DNA of 64,000 nt from Owenia fusiformis (lineage: Eukaryota; Annelida; Polychaeta; Sabellida; Oweniidae). Below are positions 10,685 to 23,100 of this stretch, piece after piece (within the stretch, counting starts at the first letter, position 1; each line of letters starts with the position of its first letter). The DNA lies in contig CAIIXF020000001.1 of NCBI GenBank assembly GCA_903813345.2, forward strand, positions 23,889,915-23,953,914, in the 5' to 3' direction. A program made the position numbers and the translations under genes. Below the pieces are notes generated by a model that saw only the letters and a list, made by a program, of their open reading frames with translations, was not told the origin of the DNA and did no database searches.

Positions 10685-12125
10685 CATGTTTTGTTAGACG
10701 ATTGTGTTTTCAATACGCCCTCTTAGCTTCGTTCAATGAGATAACTCGTATATAGAAACTATATCAATACTTTGTTGTTTTTCACTTCCTGGCACATTTG
10801 TTTGTTTATCTGTAAATAAGTCAAAATGCTTTTTACATATTATCAAACTTATATTATCAATTGGGGTCACACAGACGACAAAAACCCACTCGGGGTAAAT
10901 ATATGTCAAAAGATAAAACATTTAGTTAAACGCCATGACATTTTTGGAGGAGTCATATTTAATAGAACGACAGGGCAAGCATCCAGTTGGCTGTGACTTT
11001 CTGAATTTTCAGGGAACAATAGGTGTTCCCTTTGAGACGTTTTGAGATTTCAAAAGTCAAATATTCTCCATATTATTATTATTTAGAGTGTAATTTTCCC
11101 AAACTATCTAATGACATGTAGACAAAGTATAGATAATCAAAACAATATATGGCCATGAAGCTCCTGTTGATAGGCTGACACACTGGATAAGCTCCAAGAA
11201 GATAACCTTGCGATAGTACTCCTTTACCAATTTCACCAATAAAATTGATAAATCAGAAAAATCCAAATGGGATTTCTTTCTGAAAAAATGTATACCAGCT
11301 TTGCCTACTTGTAACGAATTATGAATTCATGACATTATTTTACTGATCTGATGTGATAATTGCCAAGTTCGAAAAGTCATCTTGAATTATGTTTTGTACT
11401 TTCTTGAATTAATTACTGAACAAGACTTAATAGTTGACCCACGAAAGGTAAATAAATTGTACCAAAGTTCATGCATCTATCAGAATCTAGTCACAAAACG
11501 ACAAGCATCCAAAGATAGCTTACATTTTAAACAAAGAATAAGATAATCTAATAAAGAATGTGGCCGCTCTTTGACCAGATGCTTTGACACTCGAGCTCTT
11601 GGACTTTGATAAAGCCTAATTTATAATCTCAATAGACATTGGATTTTGGACCCAGCAGTGAACTTTGTAATTTGAAGTATTTTATTTTTCTGGTGCAATC
11701 TATTGATATGAACGCATGGCATATTCCGTCCACGTACACGTGACTAAGTGGTCATCAACCCCCCATTTGACACAAAAATCTAAAACTAATCTTGTGACCC
11801 TCCTAAATTGTTATTTCCTCATTTTTTAATTCTAAAACTGAGAATCGAACTTATTTAGGAATTTACATATTGGCAGTAAAAGTAAAACATTGATTGGCTT
11901 GAAATTCACGATAAGATTTACAAAAGAGTAAAATCCAATTATGTTTTCAATACCATTCCAAGATAAAGACACACGGTAACTATTTTGGAACGATTGGCAA
12001 ACGTTTTGTTTTGAATTATTGAACTTTGGTAAAATTCTAATGCCAAAATGTCAATAGTTCGAGTAACACTAACTTATATTCCATTTCAACCACAATGTAA
12101 TTCGATCAAGATACATGACAAAATT
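10685..12125. other. Intergenic DNA, no feature supported
   Basis: AT-rich. No open frame with coding character and no strong repeat was recognised. Confidence 0.45.
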
Positions 12126-12768
12126 TACACTAACCTCCATAAGTTTGGCAACCTTAGCTCCCCCATTGAACTACGTGTTAAGGCCTCTTTACCTTTGAAT
12201 TTTTATTTACTTAACCTACTATGGAAATACTTATACTATTGATGGAAACGTAATTTGACTTTATTTCCAATACCTCCAAATTTTCTCAATTTTTTCCTTA
12301 ATTACAATAAGTCGAAATTTGATGAATTTTGGAAAATCGGCATTCCCATGTTAACCAATGGGAAATGGCAGGTTTGCCGCAAGTAATATGACAGAATATC
12401 CATCCATCCGAGTTCTTCCAAAAATACGACTTGGCAGGCAATTGAATTTTCTCACTTTATTTAACAAAATTGATATGTTACTTCAGGTTCAACAAAGTTA
12501 TAGGGCTTTAAAGTCAAAATTGTCAAAAATCCTCTCCCATTGAAATAACACAGGAGGCGAAAAATGATCAAATTTATCAAAATTATCATCAATTTTCGAC
12601 CTATTATAATGGAGGAAAAAATTGAGAAAATTCGGAGGTATTGGAAATAAAGTCAAGTTACGTTTCCATCAATATTATAAGTTAAGTAAATAAAAATTCA
12701 AACGTAGAGGCTTTAACACGTAGTCCAACGAGGGAGCTAAGGTTGCCAAACTTATGGAGGGGAGTGTA
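12126..12768. mobile_element. 0.64-kb fold-back MITE with inverted repeats of about 200 bp
   Basis: Bases about 12128-12340 are repeated in inverse at about 12575-12766. Paired blocks include CCTCCATAAGTTTGGCAACC with its inverse, and TCCAATACCTCC with GGAGGTATTGGA. The outermost bases can be read as TA then CACTAACCTCC on the left and its inverse then TA on the right, which would fit a TA target site. It has no coding capacity. The central part holds only a short chance frame. Confidence 0.7.
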
Positions 12769-15700
12769 GATCTGCCAGACCAAGTATTGAACGTTTCAAT
12801 ACAAAGTTAGTTGCTTTGTGTATATATGGAATATATTTTTTCATTTAACCATTAAATTCTTCGATTTCAACATGCTCTCAAATGTTAATAAATGGAAATG
12901 TTTCAAATATTTTTTTCATGGACCCGTCAAGTCATCAATTTGCTTCAAATTATACAGATACCTTTTTATATGATGACATTAATTTCTACAAGATGAACTG
13001 AAAATTATGTCGCAGAGATTCAAAATTGTCACCAATTTACCAAATATCGTTATCGAAACAGGGAATATGGTACTATTTCTGAGATGGTTAGATCAAGGAA
13101 GGCTAAGATATTTGAATGGAGAATTCTTCATATCCACCAATTGGATTGGAACAAAACTAAATTGGATGAGACCAGATTCCCTAAAGATTCCTTTCCATTT
13201 CTCTAGTCCATGATATCAACACTTTCAATCTAAGTCTAAGCATGGATTTTGAAGGTACATACATACATTTAGCTGTGTTACAATCGCATTAGTCATATGA
13301 CCCCAGTGCCCAAGGTACTATTTATTCATAATTGCTTTTTAGATTTAGGTATGGATTTCAAAAATGTTTTCATTAGAGAAGCCGAAGTCAACAATGCAAT
13401 TGCTGATATTATGCCATCAACAGTTTTTAATTTTAGCGTATTAGATGTGAAAATACTTCATTTTCGTTGACATTTGATGGTACAATTGATTATGATGATT
13501 TGATATTCATGTCAAACTTTCAAATATAAAAATTCAGAAATTATCAGGTTCTATTTCAGGCAAAGTTAATTACTAGTGATTGTCAATTAGTCCCATATTG
13601 CCCTTTCAACTATTTAAAAGGATAACTTAGTATATAGATAGCTGGTCGTGGAACTTGACTTCTCCAAGTTCAAGTGGATTATCGATAAAGAGATAATTCA
13701 ATCAAATAAAATGGCTATGTTGCACTTTGTGTCGATCTTTGGTCACATTGTTTCACAAGCATAAATCATTGTTTACTCATATTCAATATTTAAAAATAGT
13801 CACCCTAAAATGTAATAAATATTTTCTATTGCATCACAAAGTGAATGGGTTCAAGTGAAATTAGTGCATTCAACACATCTTCTAAGAATAAATAGACAAG
13901 GCAATCTCATGGTACAGCAGATATAATCGTTTTATTACATACATTTTCGAAAAACAACAATACCGTTACATTTTTTTTATTGAATAAAACATGAAACAAT
14001 ACATTTAACAAGGCAAAGATAAAATATTAAACCACTTTCACACCACCTCCATTCATTCAGATATTCGCAACCGTCATACCCAAAAACTCTGGTGTATATA
14101 AAAACATAGTATTTTCAAATTGAGTCTAGCTCGTCCAGTTTGGGATTTACCTCATTAAACTGTTTTGCATATATATACTGTAATATTTGATTACTGGTGA
14201 TAGCCTATTTAGCAAAATACATATTTAGCATAACACCATATCATGGGCATTAAAATCAAGATTTACATTAAATAATTTCTCTAAATTCTCTTTAATAGCT
14301 TTCAAAAAATCTGAACCCGCCTACACTACCAAAATTTGCGCTTTTTAAAGTGTCTCTTAGTGGACAGTCACTACAATTAGCATCATGTTTAATTCCTATC
14401 TGCGTTAAGCAAGCCGTTACATTTTGATTATGTCTTAAAGTTGTTCATTAGATCGAGAAGAAATTCGTTTAGCGCATTAAATGATCACAATTTTCAAAAA
14501 TTGACAGAAGAACATTGTATACTTGCTTTACTCTAATCAATACTTATTCAAAAATACAACTGCTTTTGAATGTGTCCAAGTGCACGTGTATTGTTTTAAA
14601 CAGAAAATGTAACTATTCATTTGCCATTAGTTCGTGAGTCTCAAAGCTCAACAAGTCACTAATAACCTACAAGAATACAATGTTCATATGACAAATTGAA
14701 TTTCAACTTGAAAGAGGAACAAAAGTACATATTATCAGTATTTTTGATATCTCCTCCATAATGCGTTAGCAAATGATTGTTTGATTGTTTTATTACTGAG
14801 CTACACGAGTCGCTCGATCACATTGCCGCTTTTAAAAGTATTTCATATTTCGATTTAAGTTCATCGAGAAACATTTTTTAGATAAAAAAGATATAAGCAA
14901 GGTGAATATTTTTTAAAAAAACTTTGAAAATTAAATTTTCAATAAGATACTGAAATAGTATCACGATAACCCAAGCCATTCCATTTCATTGCTTCTCGGA
15001 AATGAGATGCTATGATACATCAGCTTTAAAGACCCCTAGCAAAGTTTGAAAATATCGTTTTGTACAGCACTTTGCACTAACAGTTATTTCTACGCTTCAT
15101 TCCAAAGATTATTTCTTAAAACATCTTTAATGGTGATTGTTTGGAAAAAATCAAATTTTGCGATGGAAACTCGGACAAATTGTTCATCAATTCCTTATGT
15201 TTTGTATCCTCCAACACATGCTCAACATATTCAATTTAGTAACTAATTCGATATAATTGAGAATTTATATATGACAATCATTTAAATACAACATTGGATT
15301 AAACTAATTTCTGAAAATAGTTGTTTGAAATAATTATTGTGAATTGATGAAATCTTAATGTTTGGATGATACAAGATATTGGACAGCAAAACCTAGATGC
15401 ACCACAAAAATAACAGTATTTTGCCTGATGTTTTCATTGTTTGTCATTTAAGAGGTAGCCCTTAAGGGCACTTTCTGGCGAAATCTTAAACAAATGATGC
15501 ATCAGCAATATTACTTCAACCAGTATGTTGGAGGATACAAAATATTAGACAAATGGTATATGCATAGAAAAAGTATTTCATTGCATGAGTAACACTCATC
15601 TAACATCGCTCTTTAAGAACTGATGTCAAACATATTTTTTATGTAGTTTGGAAAACATCAACGCAGTCGATGCTCTGTGTGAACTGTATTCCTTTGTTTT

Positions 15701-17020
15701 TTTGTGATGTTGTGATGACATCAAAATAGCACACAATTGAATGTTGGTATCAACCCGGGTTATCAACACAAGCGACGCAGGCTATAGTAGAACAACTGAT
15801 TTTAAAAACATCAATTATCGTAAATGCCCTCTTCTTAATTTTTTCAACACAGAATAGATTATGGTTTGCGCTATTCATTGGTGTGAATTACTACTTGTTA
15901 ATAGATGCGTGTGACAAAAAAGTATCCCAATTTTTCAAACAAAATGTTATTCAAAATAACTTTCTGACTGAATTAAGAAAGGTTTTCTCAAATCAAATCT
16001 GATAACATTAGATAAACTACAACAGAAGCCAAAGTGGTTTAAACTATTCCAGGGGCCTTTAACGATCGAACAAAAAGATTAAAAACCAACATTATTTCAA
16101 ACCCACTCAAAGGGGTCGTGGAAATGAAACAAATCCAGCAAGTATACACTGTTAGAGACCTAGCATTGGGATGGATATCTCAGTTCCCACTAAATGTGAG
16201 GTCTCATCAACCACCATCATGACCATGCAATCCGCAAACAATACATTCATGGTACATATCTCATAGATCTCATATTTTATAAATGCAATTTACAAAAACG
16301 TTATTTCATTTACATATAGCCTTATGTTTATTTCTTAAATATGTAGGCTGCTTTTATGCAGTTCTTCATAATAAAAATGTCCAATCAGTCAACTAATAAT
16401 ACCGTGCTATGATTGTTACTATTGAAAGGGGTTCGAGGGTGTAGAGAGTATTGAATCTCCGGGAACCCGTAGTTTCTAGAACAAATTCTCATAATCAATG
16501 ATTTCACAATGGTTATGAAATTATGTTTTAAACAATTATCAAACTGTGATTTATTAAAATTAGCCATGTTGGGCCGATACGGGAGTAAACAACTATTCTC
16601 TTGACTTGAGTTCTACTTGGTGGGTTATCAGCTTAACGAGGTCAAACGTCAACAATTTGGCCCACAATCTCGATTTTCATATTTCTATTTGTTCTTAATC
16701 AGCTGGTTTGTCGAAATCTGCGCCCGGATAGGGAGCGTGTCAAGAATAACCACTTCGCAATTGAATTCAAGAAAAATTCCATTAAACCAAAATAGTTTGT
16801 TTCTCTGTGTCGTTTATAAAATGAGCCAAGCGTTTAGCTTAGAGCCATTACACATGCACCATATATATTTTGAACATTATGATCCCTTTCTCCCACCAGA
16901 GTTCTTAAGTGAGTGGGTTAATCTAGGGCTCTGTTAAATGCAGGTGAAGATGTCAGCAAAATTTTGCATGTTATCTCTTCAATTTTGTAACTTAATCAAA
17001 AATGGCCTATGACCCCTTGG
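12769..17020. other. Gene-poor AT-rich stretch upstream of the lipid-carrier gene
   Basis: About 4.2 kb without a supported gene. Short frames (13007-13213, 15046-15246, 16617-16937) have no recognisable domain or splice context. A 17-base inverted pair TTTTGTATCCTCCAACA (about 15200 and 15527) is the only structure noted and may be a scrap of a MITE. The last kilobase presumably contains upstream control sequence of the 17130 gene, but no specific site could be named. Confidence 0.45.
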
Positions 17021-17050
17021 TATATAAGAGTCTGTGAGGCCCGAAAGAGG
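17021..17050 (+). promoter_or_regulatory. TATA-box core promoter of the lipid-carrier gene
   Basis: TATATAAGAG starts at 17021, 109 bases before the start codon. This places a transcription start near 17050 and a 5' leader of roughly 80 bases. A clear TATA box suits a strongly and tissue-specifically expressed secreted protein. The start codon context AAGATGG is good (A at -3, G at +4). Confidence 0.65.
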
Positions 17051-17129
17051 CAATTAGAACCTGTGCAGGGCTTTAGACACTAAATACGCAGCAAATAAGG
17101 AATAAAGAAAAGAAGAGAATAAGTCCAAG

Positions 17130-20100
17130 ATGGTTTTGGCTGCGAAAGCCCTTGTTTTGTCTGCCATATTGGCAGTCATAAGCTGTGGTGAGTCAATATT
17201 TAAATTAATTTATATATTATTAAATTTATTAAAAGTGATTTTTTAAGTATATATTTTTCTCTAAAAATCAAGCTTCATTCATTTTTATGTCTGACTATAA
17301 AACTAGAGTTTCTATTAGTTGGTAGTCATGTCAATAAACATATCACAAATTAAAAGATAAGTAAAAATGATAAGGAAATGAACTAGGAAAACTTATATAT
17401 TAGTATTTTTTGGTTTTGTATATTATAAATCAAATGAATTATTGACGCCATGCAACATCTAGAGGTATCAAATTTGAAATTCAATTGTCAAACAAATAAA
17501 AGAAAACTTTAATGAATTTCAGATATATTTAAAGTTTGAAGCGTTGTTTTGCGTTTTAATTTTTTTTAGTTAGGAATTTAGAGAGGATCAGTATCTGACA
17601 TAAAATACACCAAAACTCGAAATAATTCAGATTAACACTTCTCCTTTGTTGTTGAAATGAATTGATCTATTTGCATTCGATGTTGTAATGAATTGAGCAA
17701 ATTGCAATATAGAATGTTGCAAAGTACTTACGGAAAGAATTTTGTTTCAACGTCTTGTATAAATAAATCTGAAGCTTCCATGGTTAATATTTTTAAATAA
17801 AGGATCCATTAGGGGCTGAGCCCCTTTAACTGAAATCATGTTTATTATCATACTAGTTTGGATTGTATTTCGCTCTTTTTGTATTCTCTTAATGATGGGA
17901 TGTTAATTTCTGCTTGTTATTTTGTGTCCTTTGTGTACAAGTCACGGGGAATTATAAGTCCATGTGAACGGATGTTGTAAACTAACGAAGCGGTTTTGTA
18001 CAATAACGAATAGAGAATCTTGTCTCGGGATCTTTAAGACTTTATTTTTTTATTTAAGACTTCCTCTTCCTTAAGTAGAGTATCTATAAGTATTGTCAGG
18101 ACAATCAGACAAAAGCTTAAACATTGATGTGTCGTGTATCTTATCATGTTCTAGTGTTTTTGCCAACACTTATACATCCAGGGCTCGACCTTTTCAACAA
18201 TTAAGATTGTCAAATGGCTTTAATTGTTTGATAAAAAGTGACATAGATAACACAGAAATTGTTTTTGAATATGATGCCATGTTTGTGTTTATACACCGAA
18301 CAGGGTCTTAATTACTAGTCAAATTACAAAGTCTAATGGTATACGTGAATCCGTTTTTATTTTGCTAATTTAGTCCAGGTCATTTTTGGATAGAATTTGG
18401 AATTGTGAAATAAATGTATCAGGACATGGAGAATAAATTATCAAATGCTATAAATCATTTTCTGCTTATAAAATGTCCTTGGAATTTGGCCACATTATCA
18501 GCTGTGTAGCTTTATTTATAAATCCAGGTGAATTTTCGCACTGATTTATCATTTTATAATACTGTGACCTCAGAGTCCTAATCCTGATTTGAACATTTTA
18601 TCAAACTTCACCTTATTAAACTTCTTTGTTCTTCTATCTTGCTAAATGCTCATAAATCCCTTTGTATCCTTTACTTTTTTCCTTTATCCTAAATTTCGTA
18701 AGTCACATATCATACATCAACGTGCTCTGAAACTCCTTTGAATAGAGCTGTTTCAATCATTTTTACAATTAACATCAGTTTAAAAATCCAAGGATTCTAA
18801 ATTGAAGTTATTGGAAAATACCATATTTTGTAGACTCCAGATCGACTTTCTCATCTAATCATTCTAGACACAATTTGTAACTTAACTTCATAATTGTAAG
18901 AACACCGAATTGACCGATACTCAAAAATATATGAGCATTACTATTTACGATGGTCCGTTTAGATAATTATTTTTTCAAAAAGATGGTAAAACATTGGTAA
19001 AATACCTGACAAGATTGCTTTGAGAGAACAAATTCTTTTCATTTCATTTATACATTTATTTATATAATTTAAAATTATGTCTATTTATTTAGAATCTTCC
19101 ACAGATTACTCAATGACAATCCAGTTTTCTAAATCTAAACCTTAATCTTCTTTCAGGTCCAGTGGATGTCCGATTAACTTCCGAGGACAAATGTTACACC
19201 ACATGCACAGGTAAATCTAATATTTTATACCACATGCACAGGTAAATCTCATATTTTACACCACATGCACAAGTAAATCTCATATTTTACACCACATGCA
19301 CAGGTAAATCTCGTATTTTACACCACATGTACCGGTAAATCTCATATATTATGTCTTCTTTAGTTTATATAAGAAACTTTTTCGATAAATCCTGGCACCA
19401 TTATGGTGAACTAAGGAAAACAGGGTATATTGGGTAGAGTTATTGTGCCAATATGTCATTCTTTTCAGGCTGCAAGGTTTTATTTGTAAACAAAATTGTA
19501 CTTTTTGAAATTTTGAAAATCTGCAATTACGTTAATCGTAATTACTGCCTGAAACTGACTATTTCATGATTTACTGGATTGATCTCATCTGAACGACGAT
19601 TTTAAATGTAAGATTCGATCATGTTTTTCAGTTTTGAGGATTCCCATAGGCCCTTATATTGATTTCTGTTTTTGCATAACATGGTTTTGCTTGCTTGTAC
19701 TTTCAATCAAGTGTAAGTTTAATATACACGATTATCAAATCAAATGATTTCGCAATGCCAAGAAAATTCTCTTTATCCCAAGCAACGTGTCAAACGTTGA
19801 CCAATCGCACTTAATTTTTTTACTTAAACTTGACATTCAGGACACTGATAATTGTTAAATGATAATTGATAACTGGATTTAATTCGTTATGACACATGTT
19901 CATATACATGTAAATTAATTTCGTCATTCAAATAGATCAAAAGAAAGGCGGGGTGTCATGGTCGCGAACTTTTGGAGTTTGGATACCGGTATAGATAAAA
20001 ATGTCACCACAAGCAATTGATTGTATGACATGAAGCAGTGGATGATTAGCACGCTAACAATTAAAACACGTACATTAAGTTAAGGTTTTTGGGTGCACCA

Positions 20101-23100
20101 GAACTTTGATTTTTTAAATGGCAAGCTTCATAATGTCATTTTCAGCGATGTCATCTTCAAACTTAAAGAGAGAATCAGATCTAGCACGCAGTTAAACAAA
20201 AAATTGTTTCAATTTAAGAATATTTCTGGCTTATGTCATTCCTTTTCATGTCTATTTTCTAAAAATCCCCAAAGTGCACACTTTAATTATTTCATTAAAA
20301 CTCAGGATTTTTACAACAATATATTATTTTTCTATAAGAATGGTTACAATTCTTATTATTTTGGAGAATTTAAACATTTTTCACCCGTTTTTGCACTTTT
20401 AATCCATTATAACTTCACCAATTTATAACACAGCGTGAATCATTTGGGAGATATTGTATTTGAGGTTGTAAGGAATAGATTATTAGGTCAACTGTACACC
20501 TTGCTTGTAATTTTGTCACCCCCATATAACTGATTCTGCCTTTAATATGCAATCCAACTTCTTTATCCCAAAGATTGTTAATATCATTATTTCTTCTATC
20601 ATTCACATGCATGTCCCCATCGTGAACTAGTGCTTTGTCTTGTAACATAATTTCATACCGTGTTAGATAACAGTTCTTTTATAATCTGAACTAAATTTCA
20701 TAATTCTTATTATTAGTTATCTTATTTACATTACACAGATGTACACTCCTTTACAAAAGGTTTGGTAACTCCAACTATCCCAATTGGGCGTGTTAAACTC
20801 AGTTTATGTTTGGCAATTTAAAAACTTCAAATTTGTTTATCATTTCCGACCAATGGTTATTGCAGAAAAACACGAATAGTCAAATATGAACAGGCTTTGC
20901 ATATTATATAATGGCTACTGACGTGTCGCCAAACTTTTTTGAGTAAATCCAAATCATATTGCATCATTGAAAAATTAAAATAATGGAAATTTCAATCCAT
21001 TTTTTCAGAAAGTAACAAATTCAACTACCTACCGGGTAGGACATATCGATTCCAGTATGAGGGAGAAACGGTTACAACGACACAAAGCAACGAACACTCG
21101 AGTTTACATTTTAGGGCGACGGCCGATATAGAGGCCATTTCGAAATGTGAAATGGCTCTAACGGTAAGTCACCACCCAGTAAACTTCTCTAGAAAGGTTA
21201 TCATTGATTTAATGAAAATCTTATACTGTCTCTGTAATAAAGAATCTATACAGTTTTGCTTCGAGAATATTACATAGAATACCCGTTATTACAAAGTTTT
21301 TTATCTCGAACAATTCTAATAATCTGATGATTTTCAGCTTTCAGACGTAACGGTGGAAGAGTCCGATCCAAGGGACTTGGCCCGCCGTTTCAGATCTGAG
21401 GGAGAGGCCGCCCTGAAGGAAGCCCTCGAGAGCAGTGCCCTGAGATTCTCTTTCCAAGATGGACAGATTGCAGAGCTTTGCCCTGAACGTGAAGAGAGTC
21501 AAATGGCGCTCAACATCAAGAGAGGAATTCTATCGGCCTTCCAAAACAATATGGAATCTCTAGAGCGCGATCACTCTGGCTCAGAGGTAACTATTGGCCT
21601 TAATGTTTTGCAAACATGAGATTCTTGTTTAATGGACGTTGAACATCTTGAACATTCAACATTCATTCGTTTTTGTTCCTTCGACTTAATTTGAGTTCAT
21701 GTCGTTCACTTTGCAATTTACCATTTTCTGTACTCATAATAGTTAATAAATGAATACATCTGTTGTTACGTAAAATTAGCTCTGAGATGTGGGATCAACA
21801 AATTAATATTAATTACTTTTGTCATTGTAATGACACTAGTGAAATATCCTATTACCTCTCTCCATTTACTCACCTCATACTCAAGATAACATAGTACCCA
21901 GACACGCATTTTGATCTCTATATATAACGGGTCTTCCGTTCTCAGTTATCATTAATGATAATCACTTGCTTATTAATACTAGAAAGAGTATTTGAGAGCT
22001 CAACTGCAAAGAAAGTGAACTCTAAACTAATGATACACCTGATGATACATGATACAAATATGACTTATGTTTTAAGACTGATGTGGCCGGCAATTGCCCT
22101 GCTGACTACACCGTCACTGAGAACAGTTGGGAAAAGATCGTTGTGAAGAAAAGCAAAAATCTCGTTGGTTGTACTGACAGACACAACTATGGCAACACCT
22201 TCCATGGAGTTGCTTACAGCGTCGACTCCGTAAGTAGAAGTTATCTATTTAGTGATACCTATGATAATTAGGCAAATTAATCTGAACGTGCCATCCCATT
22301 TATAAATTTTGATTATCATCATTTATTTCAATTCTCAAGAATATGGACATTTCAGCATCTCGATCTTCAATTGTACAGTTGAAAAGATTTGTCATTGTCA
22401 TCAACCGTTTTTACAAACAAAAATAAGGATTGTAAGGGAAACATCTCATTAGTGGGCATGTTGTCTAAACGATTGCTTCCAAATGTATCCCTGCAGGAAA
22501 TGTATACACTGTTATGTTGCAATTTCAGTATCTAAAAAAGTAAAACCAAAATTTACGATTTGTTTTAGGACATCCAATCGCTCCCTCTGATGAAGAGTAC
22601 CCATGACTGTGAACAGACTTTGCACAAGCAAGGCCGTCTTCTTGCCAGTAAATGCCAGGAGAGCCATGTATTCCGACCATTCAATGATGAAAAGACCAGC
22701 TCCAACACAACCACATCCCAGAGCTTGACCTTCGTCAAAGAACACAATGGACCAAGAACAAGAGGTATGAATAGGGCAATGTCCACTCAATTATACAATT
22801 TATAAGATAAATCCCTTTTAAGTATCCCATTATTTAAACTATATATCATTATACAAATGAAAAATGTTCAATTCATGAGAGTCAAGAATGTGAATTCGGT
22901 TTATCGTTGTCAGGTTACAACATTGAACTCATTGTCGACCATTTATAACTTTTCACCTGGATAAGATCAATACTGGGGGTGTGTTTACCACTGGCTACAT
23001 TGAAGTAATCATGTTCTATCTATTGGACGCACTTATCCTGACACTTATGAATTAATATAAAAGTACATTAATTTACAAACTATTTTGCTACAATAATCAA

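Noticed and set aside
15200-15543. 17-base inverted pair TTTTGTATCCTCCAACA as ends of a MITE
   Set aside because: The similarity does not extend beyond the 17 bases and no target duplication was found.
16617-16937. 106-codon open frame just upstream of the lipid-carrier promoter
   Set aside because: No domain, poor composition, and no splice or promoter support.
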